Source: a bacterium
Lineage (GTDB): Bacteria; Bacillota; Clostridia; Oscillospirales; Acutalibacteraceae
Direction: 5' to 3'
NCBI GenBank assembly: GCA_022774755.1
Contig: JALFLK010000017.1
Location: 41,626 to 105,625 of the forward strand
Length of the DNA stretch: 64,000 nucleotides
Part shown: one piece after another, positions 45,284 through 54,395 of the stretch
How positions within the stretch are numbered: position 1 is the stretch's first letter
Layout: the number at the start of each line of letters is the position of its first letter
Position numbers and translations under genes: made by a program
The notes under the pieces: generated by a model
Database searches by the model: none
The model's input: the letters and a program-made list of their open reading frames with translations, nothing else
What the model was told of the DNA's origin: nothing

Positions 45284-46335
45284 ATTTCTCCCTCCTTTTT
45301 TCTTATTGCATAAACAGAAAGGGGTATTATTACCGCCGAAACGGAGGTGAGGAAAAATATAAGGACGGGGCTTGACAAAAAGTTATACACAGCAGGTACA
45401 TAAAGCATAATTATTGACAATATAAACACAAGGGCTGACAAAGCTGCGGACATTGCCTTTGAATGATACTTTTCAAGCACCTTTGAAGAACAGGCAAAGA
45501 ACAGGTAAACAAACAAAAACACCGACGCCGTTATTGCTCCGAAAAGCAAGCCGTCTCCCCCTTTCAGCATTGATATTCTTGAAACTTTTGAAATCGTGTA
45601 TGAGGGATACGGCAGGATTCTTGCGTACTCTCCCAAAACAAAATCAATAAAAAAGCTTACCGCAAAAAACAGTACATAAGCACAAAGGGCACAAAAGAAA
45701 AGTCCCGATTTTTTATTGCCCTTTACACTATCGTAAAAAACGGCGAAAGCGCTGACGGGAATCAGGGAATATATGAGAAATTCTCCGCTGTTTGAAATAA
45801 ATCCTGTAAAATCCTCGGCTGTAAATGAAAAAGGCACGTAGTTTATGCTTGGGAGTAATCCAAAAAACACAAAGCACAGGCTGATTATTACAAACACTAC
45901 AACGATTACTGCTGTTCGGAACAAGGGCTGGATGCCCTGATAACAGCAAAATCCCCCTAATGCTGTGAAAACCGCAATAACCACGGCGATTGTTAAGTCG
46001 GAATTTATCTGCGCCTTCATAAATTCAGCGTATTTATTGATAATCACGCTGATAAAAACCGTAAAACACATAATATATAAGCCTTTTATAATGATTTCTC
46101 CCGATTTTGTACCCATTGACAAAAGCTGAGGCAGAGATTTTTCGGTCTTTCCGGATATTATCAAAGACGGAACACAGGCAAGGATAAAGAGTAATATTCC
46201 GAGAACAGCTGTGAGGATATTAAACCAAAAAGGGTTTTTATCCGCCATGTCTTTAAACAAGCCGAAAACTGCAAACATATTACACAGAAAGAGGCAGATA
46301 AAAAACTGTGAAGATGTAACCTTATTTTTATTCAT
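45280..46335 (-). CDS. gerAB: GerAB/GerKB family germinant receptor permease subunit
   Basis: A 351-residue protein with ten predicted TM helices, of the APC-superfamily endospore germination branch (Spore_permease). The N-terminal SSQFFICLFLCNMFAVFGLF is the first helix. In Bacillus the B subunit binds the germinant amino acid in the inner spore membrane. It overlaps the gerAA gene by 8 bases. Which germinant is sensed cannot be told. Confidence 0.88.
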   Translation of the reverse strand: MNKNKVTSSQFFICLFLCNMFAVFGLFKDMADKNPFWFNILTAVLGILLFILACVPSLIISGKTEKSLPQLLSMGTKSGEIIIKGLYIMCFTVFISVIINKYAEFMKAQINSDLTIAVVIAVFTALGGFCCYQGIQPLFRTAVIVVVFVIISLCFVFFGLLPSINYVPFSFTAEDFTGFISNSGEFLIYSLIPVSAFAVFYDSVKGNKKSGLFFCALCAYVLFFAVSFFIDFVLGEYARILPYPSYTISKVSRISMLKGGDGLLFGAITASVFLFVYLFFACSSKVLEKYHSKAMSAALSALVFILSIIMLYVPAVYNFLSSPVLIFFLTSVSAVIIPLSVYAIRKKEGEI

Positions 46336-47794
46336 CGTTTCCTGCCTCCTTAGTTCCCGATAAGTTCTGGATTTTTTGAGTATATCGTGAGAGCTTTTTC
46401 CAGTCGCTTCTTATAAAAACATCCCTCATATTTTTCTTTGAAAAGGGCGATATGGGCGACATATACGGTACGCCGAAGCTTGTTTTGGAACACATAATCG
46501 TAAGATAGATACAGCTCAAAAGCACCATTCCCATTATGCCGAAAATTCCGCCCGACAATATCAGCAGCAGTCGTGCAACCGTTACGGCAGGGTATAAATC
46601 GGGGATTACATAACTGCATATTGCCGCTATAGCTACAACCATTAGAGTCGGAGCGCCGATTATCCCTGCGCTTACCGCCGCTTCTCCGATTACAAGGGCG
46701 CCCACTATGCTGACTGCATGACCTAAAGGCCGGGGGATTCTCAGTCCCGCCTCTCGCATTACCTCGTAAATAAACAAAATCAACAGCACCTCCAGAATCA
46801 CGGGCAAGGGAGTGCTTGAAACCGAATTGATTATATTCTGCAAAAGCAATGCAGGAAAATAATCGGGATGAAAGGTTGCAAAAGCTGTATAAAGTGCCGG
46901 CAGATATATGGCTGTAAAAAAGCTGACATATTTTAAAATCCTCGTAAATGAAGCGTAGAAGGGGCGGTTTGAGTAGTCGTCAACACTTTGGAATTTTTCT
47001 ACAAACAAATGCGGAACGGTAAGCACCGAGGGGGTTCCGTCTATAATTACCGCTATTCTTCCCTCTGTAATTTTTCCGCAAACGGCGTCAGGTCGCTCGG
47101 TTACGCCTATTCCCGAAAAAAGCGAACGGCGGTTGTTTTCTTCAAGAAACGGCACAAGGTAGCCTGCGCCCATTACCGTCGGAAGATTAACCGACTTAAG
47201 GCGTTTGCGGAGCTTTGCCAAAATCTCCTGTGATACTGCGCTTTTAAGGTAACAAATGCACATCTGAGTTTTGGATATATCCCCTGCTTCCAAGGTTTCA
47301 AAAACCAAATCGGGATTTTTCATACGCCGTCTTATTAAGGTCATATTTATTCTCAACGGCTCAACAAAGCCCTCTCTGGGACCTCGCTGTATTACCTCGG
47401 TTTCCGGGGAGCTTACCCCTCTGAAAGAAAAGCCCTGTATGCCGATTGCAAGCATTTTCGGGCAGTCATCAAGTGCAAAAACCGCAAAGCCTGACATAGA
47501 AAAGGTCATAACCTGTTCAAAGGTGTCAATTTCTACAACCTCCGATGCGGAAAGCACCGAGGACTTTATATATTCATAAAGAGAAAACTTTTTTGCCGCC
47601 GTATAGTCTGCATTGTTCAAAGGATTCAGCAGGGTTATTGCTATTCCCTCTTTGTCGCACATTCCCTCTACGGTAATGATTGCAAATCGGGTTTTAAATC
47701 TGTCTTTCAGATTCATTTCCCGTACGGTAAAATCGGCGGAATTATGCGCCATCTCTTTAAGAGTGGAAATATTTTCTTTTAGAGAACTATACAT
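46328..47794 (-). CDS. gerAA: GerAA family germinant receptor subunit A
   Basis: About 488 residues. The cytosolic N-terminal domain (to about 270) contains GRIAVIIDGTPSVLTVPHLF, a strongly conserved GerA motif; four to five TM helices follow (about 280-440) with RIPRPLGHAVSIVGALVIGE and GAPTLMVVAIAAICSYVIPD. GerA subunits oligomerise into the ion channel that starts germination. I start at ATG 47794 (MYSSLKENI) behind GGGTGAT, not 27 bases upstream. First gene of the gerAA-AB-AC operon. Confidence 0.92.
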   Translation of the reverse strand: MYSSLKENISTLKEMAHNSADFTVREMNLKDRFKTRFAIITVEGMCDKEGIAITLLNPLNNADYTAAKKFSLYEYIKSSVLSASEVVEIDTFEQVMTFSMSGFAVFALDDCPKMLAIGIQGFSFRGVSSPETEVIQRGPREGFVEPLRINMTLIRRRMKNPDLVFETLEAGDISKTQMCICYLKSAVSQEILAKLRKRLKSVNLPTVMGAGYLVPFLEENNRRSLFSGIGVTERPDAVCGKITEGRIAVIIDGTPSVLTVPHLFVEKFQSVDDYSNRPFYASFTRILKYVSFFTAIYLPALYTAFATFHPDYFPALLLQNIINSVSSTPLPVILEVLLILFIYEVMREAGLRIPRPLGHAVSIVGALVIGEAAVSAGIIGAPTLMVVAIAAICSYVIPDLYPAVTVARLLLILSGGIFGIMGMVLLSCIYLTIMCSKTSFGVPYMSPISPFSKKNMRDVFIRSDWKKLSRYTQKIQNLSGTKEAGNDE

Positions 47795-47809
47795 TAAAAT
47801 CACCCGGGT

Positions 47810-47838
47810 TAGTATCTGCATAAATTTGCTAATTATTC
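47810..47838 (-). promoter_or_regulatory. Candidate sigma-G promoter of the gerA operon
   Basis: Minus strand GAATA (47838-47834) fits the sigma-G -35 GMATR; after 17 bases GATACTA (47816-47810) is one off the -10 CATNNTA. Forespore expression is what gerA operons have. The implied transcript start is very close to the GGGTGAT ribosome site, which lowers confidence. Confidence 0.4.
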
Positions 47839-47839
47839 T

Positions 47840-47868
47840 GCATTAAATTTTACTTAATGAGCATACTA
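47840..47868 (+). promoter_or_regulatory. Candidate forespore (sigma-F/G) promoter of the DUF421 gene
   Basis: GCATT (47840-47844) then 17 bases and CATACTA (47862-47868), a full match to the CATNNTA -10 class. The -35 has one mismatch. The start codon is at 47883, again leaving a short leader. Confidence 0.38.
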
Positions 47869-47882
47869 AGCAGGGTGATATT

Positions 47883-48560
47883 ATGCTGATTGCGATAATA
47901 AGAACGCTGATTCTATATGTGTTTGTAATATTTGCTGTGAGAATTATGGGCAAACGGCAAATCAGTGATTTACAGCCGACGGAGCTTGTTATTACGCTGA
48001 TTATTTCCGATATTGCATCTCTTCCCCTTGAAAACACTGACCAGCCCCTTTTGTCGGGTGTTGTGCCTGTTTTGATTTTGATTTTCTGCGAAATAATCGC
48101 AAGTATGATTATGATGAAAAACGGAAAATTCAGAAAACTTATCTGCGGCAGTCCGGTAATGGTTATTGAGGATGGAGAAATCAAGCAGGACGCTATGAAA
48201 AAGCTGAGAATGACCACCGAGGATTTATGTATTCAGCTTAGGCAGGCGGATGTATTCTGTCTTGAGGATGTGCAGTACTGCATTGTTGAAACCAACGGAA
48301 AGCTAAGCGTTTTGAAAAAGCCTCCGAAACGGAACCCCGATGCTTCGGATATGGGAATTGAAATACCGGACAACGGAATTGAGGTGGTGGTCATAAGCGA
48401 CGGAGAATACCTGGACAACTCCATAAAGCTCTGCGGTATTAACAAAGATAAGCTGAATAAGATTCTTTCAAAAAACAAGGTAAAAAAAGACGGTGTTTTT
48501 ATTATGACCTGCGACAAAACAGGAAATTACAACATTATTGAAAAAGAAAAGAAAGGGTAA
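47883..48560 (+). CDS. DUF421 (YetF-type) membrane protein
   Basis: A 225-residue protein: three TM helices (about 3-25, 35-55, 58-78) and a cytosolic DUF421 domain with IMGKRQISDLQPTELVITLI at the front and KLICGSPVMVIEDGEI-type strand region (about 87-105). In Bacillus spores, YetF and 2Duf proteins of this family sit in the inner membrane and raise wet-heat resistance. Divergent from gerAA and followed at 2 bases by a DUF4363 gene. Confidence 0.88.
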   Translation: MLIAIIRTLILYVFVIFAVRIMGKRQISDLQPTELVITLIISDIASLPLENTDQPLLSGVVPVLILIFCEIIASMIMMKNGKFRKLICGSPVMVIEDGEIKQDAMKKLRMTTEDLCIQLRQADVFCLEDVQYCIVETNGKLSVLKKPPKRNPDASDMGIEIPDNGIEVVVISDGEYLDNSIKLCGINKDKLNKILSKNKVKKDGVFIMTCDKTGNYNIIEKEKKG

Positions 48561-48562
48561 AA

Positions 48563-48940
48563 ATGAAAAGACTTATTTTGGGTATTGCCCTTGCTGTTAC
48601 GGCTATTGGGCTGTCTGTATTTGAAATGATTTATGTAAACACAGGTATTAAAAAAACGGAAGAAAATATTGATAGAACTGCTGTGTATCAAAGCGAGGGA
48701 AAAACAAGGCTTTGTGCAGATGCCGCCGACAGAGCTTTGGAATGTTGGGAGGATTTTAACAAAGGGCTTAATGTTTTTGTAAATCACCAAGAGCCCGACA
48801 AAATCAGCGACAATATCATTGAACTCAGGCAAACTGTTGGCAGTGACGGCGATGATTCAAAAATTGTTTATGCAAAAATAAAAAGACAGCTCGACTCCCT
48901 TTGGAGGAACGAACTGCCTGTTCTTGAAAATATCTTATAA
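48563..48940 (+). CDS. DUF4363 family protein
   Basis: A 125-residue protein with an N-terminal signal anchor (about 4-24) and an otherwise helical, probably extracytoplasmic domain (ENIDRTAVYQSEGKTRLCAD onward). DUF4363 genes commonly pair with DUF421 genes in Clostridia; no biochemical role is known. It ends 10 bases from the convergent znuB stop, with no clear terminator between them. Confidence 0.78.
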   Translation: MKRLILGIALAVTAIGLSVFEMIYVNTGIKKTEENIDRTAVYQSEGKTRLCADAADRALECWEDFNKGLNVFVNHQEPDKISDNIIELRQTVGSDGDDSKIVYAKIKRQLDSLWRNELPVLENIL

Positions 48941-48950
48941 TGTAATTGCT

Positions 48951-49811
48951 TTATTCGCTTTGAGAGATTTTGCCGTCGGATTTTGAAACAGATTTAATAC
49001 CATTTAATTTTGAAATTACAAATGACGCCAGCCTGAAAACCACGAAAGCCATACAGTTGATTACAACAACGGTGGCGCCTGTAGGAGTGTCGAAATTGTA
49101 GGAAACAATCATTCCGACGAAAAAGCAGACTACCGACAAAATTCCCGAAGCAATTATTACGGACTTGAACTTTTTGCAAAGGCGCATTGATGTAACCGCA
49201 GGGAAAATTATCAAAGCTGATATTAGAAGCGTTCCCATAATGCGCATACCGATTACGATTGTCATAGCCGTAAGCACTGCGATGGCGGTATTGTAAATCG
49301 CAGGTTTCATACCGGTTGCCTTTGCAAAGCTTTCGTCAAAGGTGACGGCAAAAATCCTGTTATACAGAAGAAAATACATTACGATTATAACAAGAGCAAG
49401 AGCAACGCACATAATTGCGTCGCTGTTTGATACAGCAAGAATACTGCCGAACAGATAGCTGTTAAGGTCGGTGTTCATACCCGTTAGGCTTGCACATAGA
49501 ACGCCCACTGCAAGGGCTGTGCTGGAAATTATGGCTATGGCGGCGTCGCCGTTAATCTTGCTGTTTTCGGAAATTCTCAGCAGAAAGAACGCCGACAATA
49601 CCACAACGGGCACGGCGATTTCAAGGGGTGCCACGCCTGCGGCGGCGGCTATGGCAAGGGAGCCGAAGCCTACATGGGAAAGTCCGTCGCCAATCATCGA
49701 GTATCGTTTAAGCACCAGGGTTACACCCAAAAGGGACGCACAAAGTGAAACGAGAGTACCCACAATAAATGCACGAACAATAAAATTATAGGAAAACATT
49801 TCTGCAATCAT
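48951..49811 (-). CDS. znuB: Zinc/manganese ABC transporter permease
   Basis: A 286-residue integral membrane protein of the ABC-3 family with eight predicted TM helices. LVLKRYSMIGDGLSHVGFGS (about 30-50) is the conserved cytosolic coupling region, and GMRIMGTLLISALIIFPAVT (about 188-207) the other family signature. Overlaps znuC by ATGA. Zinc rather than manganese is inferred from the His-rich binding protein in the same operon. Confidence 0.92.
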   Translation of the reverse strand: MIAEMFSYNFIVRAFIVGTLVSLCASLLGVTLVLKRYSMIGDGLSHVGFGSLAIAAAAGVAPLEIAVPVVVLSAFFLLRISENSKINGDAAIAIISSTALAVGVLCASLTGMNTDLNSYLFGSILAVSNSDAIMCVALALVIIVMYFLLYNRIFAVTFDESFAKATGMKPAIYNTAIAVLTAMTIVIGMRIMGTLLISALIIFPAVTSMRLCKKFKSVIIASGILSVVCFFVGMIVSYNFDTPTGATVVVINCMAFVVFRLASFVISKLNGIKSVSKSDGKISQSE

Positions 49812-50557
49812 TGCGCTCCCACCTCCTTGTGTGAATGAAGCCTTTTGCAGTTGTCACAGGGGCAATCGGTTATTAAAAACCGTTTGCCGATGTCTGAATG
49901 AACATAGGCGTGAGTTGTACCGAAAAAGGAATTATCCTTGCCCAAATGCAGAATGTGAGAGGCGTTATTAACCGCAGAGGTTACATCGTGAGTAACCATT
50001 ATTACGGTTATTCCGCTGTTGTTGAGGATTTTTATAAGCTTATAAAACTCTGCGGCGGCTAAGGGGTCAAGCCCTGTTATGGGCTCGTCTAAAATCAACA
50101 GCTTTTGGGTGGAGCACAGGGCTCTTGCAAGCAAAACCCTTTGCTGTTGTCCCCCGGAAAGCTCTCTGAAGGATTTATTTTTTAAAGAAGAAATTGCTGT
50201 TTTCTCCATATTTTCTGCCGCTGTTTTCTTTTGAGCCTTTGAGTAAAAGGGCAAAAAGCCCTTTGAAAGACAGCCCGAAAGCACAACCTCAAGTACTGAA
50301 GCCGGGAAATCGTGCTGAATACTGCTCTGCTGAGGCAGATAGCCGATGTGATTTTGCTTTAATCCGTCTGAATAAATGATTTTTCCGCTCAGCGGTGAAA
50401 TCAATCCCAAAAGACCCTTCATAAGGGTTGTTTTTCCGGAGCCGTTCTCCCCTACTATACATAGATAATCACCGGCATTAACCTCTATGCTAAGGTTTGA
50501 GATAACAACCTTTCCCTCGTAGCCCATTGTTAAGTTTTCGCATTTTATCAAAGACAT
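49808..50557 (-). CDS. znuC: Zinc ABC transporter ATP-binding protein
   Basis: A 249-residue ABC ATPase. Walker A GENGSGKTT (about 37-45), Q-loop YLPQQSS, signature LSGGQQQRVLLARAL (about 138-152), Walker B LLILDEP, and switch His in VTHD. The C-terminal tail has a Cys/His-rich patch, ITDCPCDNCKRLHSHKE, that may bind zinc, an addition to the standard fold. Start overlaps the znuA stop (TGATG). Confidence 0.93.
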   Translation of the reverse strand: MSLIKCENLTMGYEGKVVISNLSIEVNAGDYLCIVGENGSGKTTLMKGLLGLISPLSGKIIYSDGLKQNHIGYLPQQSSIQHDFPASVLEVVLSGCLSKGFLPFYSKAQKKTAAENMEKTAISSLKNKSFRELSGGQQQRVLLARALCSTQKLLILDEPITGLDPLAAAEFYKLIKILNNSGITVIMVTHDVTSAVNNASHILHLGKDNSFFGTTHAYVHSDIGKRFLITDCPCDNCKRLHSHKEVGAQ

Positions 50558-51609
50558 CAGTTAAGCGCCTCCCTTAAAGCACAGGCGTTTTGCTCCATTA
50601 AGTCAATGTATGTTACTCCGCTGTTAAAATCTTCTGCCGATACATTATGGCAGGAATGGTATCGCTGAGCCACAGCATTTGAGTCCTCGCAAAGCAAATC
50701 TGCAACTGCTCGGTTTGAAAAATCAAGGTAAAACACAACGGGAATATCATTATCTCTTACGGTGTTGATAAGCCTTTTTACCGTTGTTATTCCCGGCTCG
50801 GTGTCGTGACTGCATCCTGGAAAAGCGCAGTCGTAGTTAAGGGAAAGCTCCTTTGCAAGATAAACTATTGGGAATCTGTCGCCGAAAACAATCATATCAC
50901 GGCTTGCATCCTCTCGGATTTCCTTGAACTCGTTATCCAGGTCGTTGAGCTTTTTCAGATACTCTGCGGTGGTCGATTTATAATATTCGGCGTTTTCGCT
51001 GTCTATTTTCTGTATTTCCGTGGAAATAGTCTGAGTAATTATTACAGCATTTTCGGGAGAAGTCCAAATATGCTCGTCCTGCTCTGATCCCTCACCGTGC
51101 TCAGCCTCACTTTGGTGGTCATCTTCAAAGGCGGAGTCGCTATGGCTGTGTTCGTCTTGCCCTTCGTCAAATTCGCTTTGGGCGTGTTCTTCTTCCTTTG
51201 CATCGGAAATGCTGTCTGCGTGGTGTTCGTGCTCATCTTCGACCATAACAGGCTCTACAAAATCAATCAGCCGAAGCGTATGGACGGAAGAATCAATACC
51301 ATTAAGCACGGACTCTGCCCAGGCGTCGCTTTCTCCGCCCGTGTAGATAAACAAATCTGCATTGTTTATCTCAATAATGTCAGAGGGTGAGGGCTCGTAA
51401 TCATGAGGCTCACTGCCCGGAGGGAGAAGCAGTCTTAAGTTTATTTTATCGTCGGCTATGTTACGCAGAAAGTCATAGTAAGGAAAAATTGTTGTGACAA
51501 CAGTCAGCCTGCCGTCTTGCTTTTGATATTCAGGCAATGCTTTTGTGCAGGAACAAAATGCACACAACATCAAAACCGCTGAAAGCAATAACGCAAAAAG
51601 ACGCTTCAT
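50557..51609 (-). CDS. znuA: Zinc ABC transporter substrate-binding lipoprotein
   Basis: A 350-residue cluster A-I binding protein. Signal peptide with Cys at FCSC; the first His ligand is in PGSEPHDYEPSPSD (about 65-78). A long acidic His-rich loop (about 125-190), with EDEHEHHAD and DEHSHSDSA, is typical of zinc-specific ZnuA and thought to gather zinc. Later ligands are in DEHIWTSPENA and GCSHDTEPG. ATG 51609 six bases after AGGAGG is chosen over the GTG two codons earlier. I find no clear Zur box in the short leader. Confidence 0.93.
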   Translation of the reverse strand: MKRLFALLLSAVLMLCAFCSCTKALPEYQKQDGRLTVVTTIFPYYDFLRNIADDKINLRLLLPPGSEPHDYEPSPSDIIEINNADLFIYTGGESDAWAESVLNGIDSSVHTLRLIDFVEPVMVEDEHEHHADSISDAKEEEHAQSEFDEGQDEHSHSDSAFEDDHQSEAEHGEGSEQDEHIWTSPENAVIITQTISTEIQKIDSENAEYYKSTTAEYLKKLNDLDNEFKEIREDASRDMIVFGDRFPIVYLAKELSLNYDCAFPGCSHDTEPGITTVKRLINTVRDNDIPVVFYLDFSNRAVADLLCEDSNAVAQRYHSCHNVSAEDFNSGVTYIDLMEQNACALREALN

Positions 51610-51637
51610 ATCCACCCTCCTTTTATTATATCTTAAA

Positions 51638-51664
51638 ATGGGCGTACCTTTTGGGTACGCCCAT
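51638..51664 (-). terminator. Terminator of secDF
   Basis: ATGGGCGTACC and GGTACGCCCAT form an 11-bp perfect stem; TTTTAAG follows on the minus strand. It lies 17 bases after the secF stop and just before znuA. Confidence 0.82.
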
Positions 51665-51680
51665 TACCGAAATCATAAAA

Positions 51681-52685
51681 TTATTTGCCTGCAGCTTGTG
51701 ATTTGTGATGCTGCCATGTTACCCACAGAGGACCTGCGATACATATTGACGAATAACAACCGGAAATTATACCGATCATCATTGGCAGAGCAAAGCCCTG
51801 AACCGAAGTAAGTCCGAATATTGTGGCAACAATATACACAACGGTGATTGCAGTCAACGTTGTTACAGAAGTCATAATTGACCTTCTCATAACCTTTGTG
51901 GTACTGTAATTGAACACATCGCCAATATCGGTTTTGTAGCCCATAATTCGCTTTTCTTCTCTTACACGGTCATAAACAACGATTGTATCGTTAAGTGAAT
52001 AACCTAAAATCATAAGAACAACCGCAATAAAGTTACTGTCGATGGGCATACGGAAAATTACATACAGGAAGTAAATCATAGCCACATCGTGGAACAACGC
52101 AACAAGTCCCATAACGCCTGCGGAAAGTCCGCCGATTTTCTTAAATCTGATGGTTACATACAGAACCATCAGCACGCTGGCAATAGCCACGGCTGCCAGA
52201 CATTTTAACAAGAAGTTAAATCCCATTGTTGAGTCAACTGATGAAGACTCAAGATACCTGAAATCGTTATCCGGAAAAGCCTTTTGAAGCTTTGAGGTAA
52301 GCTCTGCCTGCAAGTCAGTACTTACTGCGCTGTTGCCGGAAAACTGAACGCTTACGGTATATACATTGTTGTCATCGGTAGAATCCATAATGCTCTTTGT
52401 GATTGCAAATGTAACCTGATTATCGGGAGTTTCCGTTTGAATTAAATCCTTCATTTCTTCGGTGTCAATCTCGCCTGAATAATTGTACTTAATCATAGCG
52501 CCGCCGCTGAACTGAATATCAAGGTTAGTTCCGAACACAAAGTTGCATATAATTCCTAAAATTATAATGCCGATGGAAATGGAGAAAAAGATTTTTCTTT
52601 TGCCGACAAAATCAATGGGCTTTCTGCCGTTTATCAATCTCTGCTCGTTCTCTGCCGGTGCGGCAGTAATGTTATTTTTACTCAC
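51681..52685 (-). CDS. secF: Protein translocase subunit SecF
   Basis: About 334 residues, six TM helices with an extracytoplasmic P1-like domain between TM1 and TM2. FVFGTNLDIQFSGGAMIKY and the later VVLMILGYSLNDTIVVYDRVRE (about 225-245) are the family signatures. With SecD it uses the ion gradient to pull secreted proteins out of the SecYEG channel. The likely start is GTG 52685 (MSKNNITAA), 8 bases after GGAGG, inside the secD stop region; an ATG 15 bases upstream overlaps that site. Confidence 0.94.
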   Translation of the reverse strand: MSKNNITAAPAENEQRLINGRKPIDFVGKRKIFFSISIGIIILGIICNFVFGTNLDIQFSGGAMIKYNYSGEIDTEEMKDLIQTETPDNQVTFAITKSIMDSTDDNNVYTVSVQFSGNSAVSTDLQAELTSKLQKAFPDNDFRYLESSSVDSTMGFNFLLKCLAAVAIASVLMVLYVTIRFKKIGGLSAGVMGLVALFHDVAMIYFLYVIFRMPIDSNFIAVVLMILGYSLNDTIVVYDRVREEKRIMGYKTDIGDVFNYSTTKVMRRSIMTSVTTLTAITVVYIVATIFGLTSVQGFALPMMIGIISGCYSSICIAGPLWVTWQHHKSQAAGK

Positions 52686-54105
52686 CCTTAGCACCTCCAT
52701 ACAGCCATTTGTGGCGCAAGAACTTAAAGCCGGCTGAGCTCTTAAGCATTATACGCGAGAAGAATATACCCATAATGAAGTTAGAAATTACACCCATAAG
52801 GAGAGTATATCCGAATGAATAAATTGTACCGGTTGTTGATGCGCCGAACATCCAGGAAAGAATGTTTGACGGACCGAATACCAAAAGAAGAATGATTGAT
52901 ACTATTACGATTGTCATATTACCGTCGATAATAGCAGACAAGCTGTTCTTGGTGCCTCGCTCCAACGCCGCATCAAGAGTTCTGCCTGTGTTCATTTCTT
53001 CCTTAATACGCTCTGCGGTGATTACGTTGGCGTCAACGCCCATACCGATTGAGAGAATCAAACCTGCAATACCTGGAAGCGTCATTGTAAACGAAGGCAA
53101 TACAGTGAAGAATCCCGAAATTGCCGCTACCGAAAGTCCCAGCTGACCTAAAAGTGCAATTACTGCAATTAAGCCGGGCAGACGGTACATTACAATCATA
53201 ATTATTGCAATCAGTACAAGGGCGATAATTCCTGCGTACATCATTGCGGTCAGGGAATTTGAACCCAATGTTGGGCTGATTGAACCCGAAGAAACCGTCT
53301 GAAGCTGGAACGGTAATGCGCCTGCGCTGATTTTGTTAGCCAGAGAGGTTGCCTCTTCGGCGGTAAAATCACCGGAAATCTGAGCCTTACCGTCGGAAAT
53401 TATAGCCTGAACGGTAGGTGCCGAAAGCATAATGTCATCCATCCAGATGGAAACGGTCTGACCGTTGTACTGAGTTGTAATATCTTTAAATTTCTCTGCA
53501 CCCTCAGAAGTCAGAGTAAGGTCAACCACATACTGTGCGCCGCCCGAAGAAGATGATGACTTTGACTGGCCGGAAGAGATAACTCCTGCTTTGGCTGATT
53601 CCACATAAGAACCGTCCATAAGGACTTCCGCAGTATCGTCAGTCGGAGTTTTGTAAACATATTTGCCGTCGGAACCCATTTCTACATTTTCGTAGCTCTT
53701 TCCCGGGCGGAAAGTAAGCTGAGCCGTTGATGAAATCTCATCAATAGCGGCAACAGGGTCATACTCTGTTTCGCCGTCTTTCCACGGGAAACGAACGATT
53801 ATACGGTCTGAATTATAATCCGCATATAACTCGTAATCAGTAATACCCTCGCTTATCATACGGGTTTCGATAATTGATTTCGCTGAATCTAACTGTTCAT
53901 CAGTAGCGTCAAAATCGCCGGCCGGTTTAAAGGTCGCCTCTACGCCTCCCCTGATGTCTATTCCCCATCTAACATCGCTGAGTCCCTTAATAACTGTGGT
54001 TTTGTTATCGCCGACATAATAGGAAATGCCGAACACGGACGACGCCGCAAACAACAGTATCAGCAAGGCTACAATGAAGAATACAGGCTTTGGAATTCTT
54101 TTCAT
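52678..54105 (-). CDS. secD: Protein translocase subunit SecD
   Basis: A 475-residue partner of SecF: one N-terminal TM helix (about 6-26), a large extracytoplasmic domain with DVRWGIDIRGGVEATFKP and ITTQYNGQTVSIWMDDIMLSAP-type P1 elements, and five C-terminal TM helices (about 285-460) with GLILSIGMGVDANVITAERI, the charged D-N motif central to proton or sodium coupling. A Ser/Gly-rich stretch (about 180-190) is an unusual linker. ATG start behind GGAGG. Confidence 0.95.
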   Translation of the reverse strand: MKRIPKPVFFIVALLILLFAASSVFGISYYVGDNKTTVIKGLSDVRWGIDIRGGVEATFKPAGDFDATDEQLDSAKSIIETRMISEGITDYELYADYNSDRIIVRFPWKDGETEYDPVAAIDEISSTAQLTFRPGKSYENVEMGSDGKYVYKTPTDDTAEVLMDGSYVESAKAGVISSGQSKSSSSSGGAQYVVDLTLTSEGAEKFKDITTQYNGQTVSIWMDDIMLSAPTVQAIISDGKAQISGDFTAEEATSLANKISAGALPFQLQTVSSGSISPTLGSNSLTAMMYAGIIALVLIAIIMIVMYRLPGLIAVIALLGQLGLSVAAISGFFTVLPSFTMTLPGIAGLILSIGMGVDANVITAERIKEEMNTGRTLDAALERGTKNSLSAIIDGNMTIVIVSIILLLVFGPSNILSWMFGASTTGTIYSFGYTLLMGVISNFIMGIFFSRIMLKSSAGFKFLRHKWLYGGAKGE

Positions 54106-54186
54106 GCCTTAGACCTCCGTATATTTTTTATGCCTGTTACAAATTGCAATAAGTTGCAGTACATATGTAAAGACGTAACAAGGTTT

Positions 54187-54215
54187 ATTATAAATTTTTT
54201 TTGATAAAATGTCAA
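54187..54215 (-). promoter_or_regulatory. Sigma-A promoter of secDF
   Basis: Minus strand TTGACA (54215-54210), 17-base spacer, TATAAT (54192-54187): both hexamers perfect. The leader is about 75 bases and shows no riboswitch-like fold that I recognise. Confidence 0.88.
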
Positions 54216-54322
54216 TGGAATAATAAATTTATAACAAAAATGTCACCGAAAAACGAAATTTTAGCTCTATTTTTTACTGTTTTTCTGAATTTCAACCTTT
54301 TATAATTGTATATCAGAAAAAT

Positions 54323-54354
54323 AGCACGGCTCCTGAAATTATCGGAACCGTGCT
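54323..54354 (-). terminator. Terminator of the aminotransferase gene
   Basis: On the minus strand AGCACGGTTCC pairs with GGAGCCGTGCT (one G-U pair) around a 10-base loop, followed by ATTTTTCTG. It is 41 bases after the stop. Confidence 0.83.
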
Positions 54355-54395
54355 TTGTGTTAAAATTTTATTGTAAAAATGTTAATCTTTAAAAA

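Noticed and set aside
51610..51680. Zur box in front of znuA
   Set aside because: The short leader is occupied by the secDF terminator; no palindromic Zur/Fur-like sequence was found.
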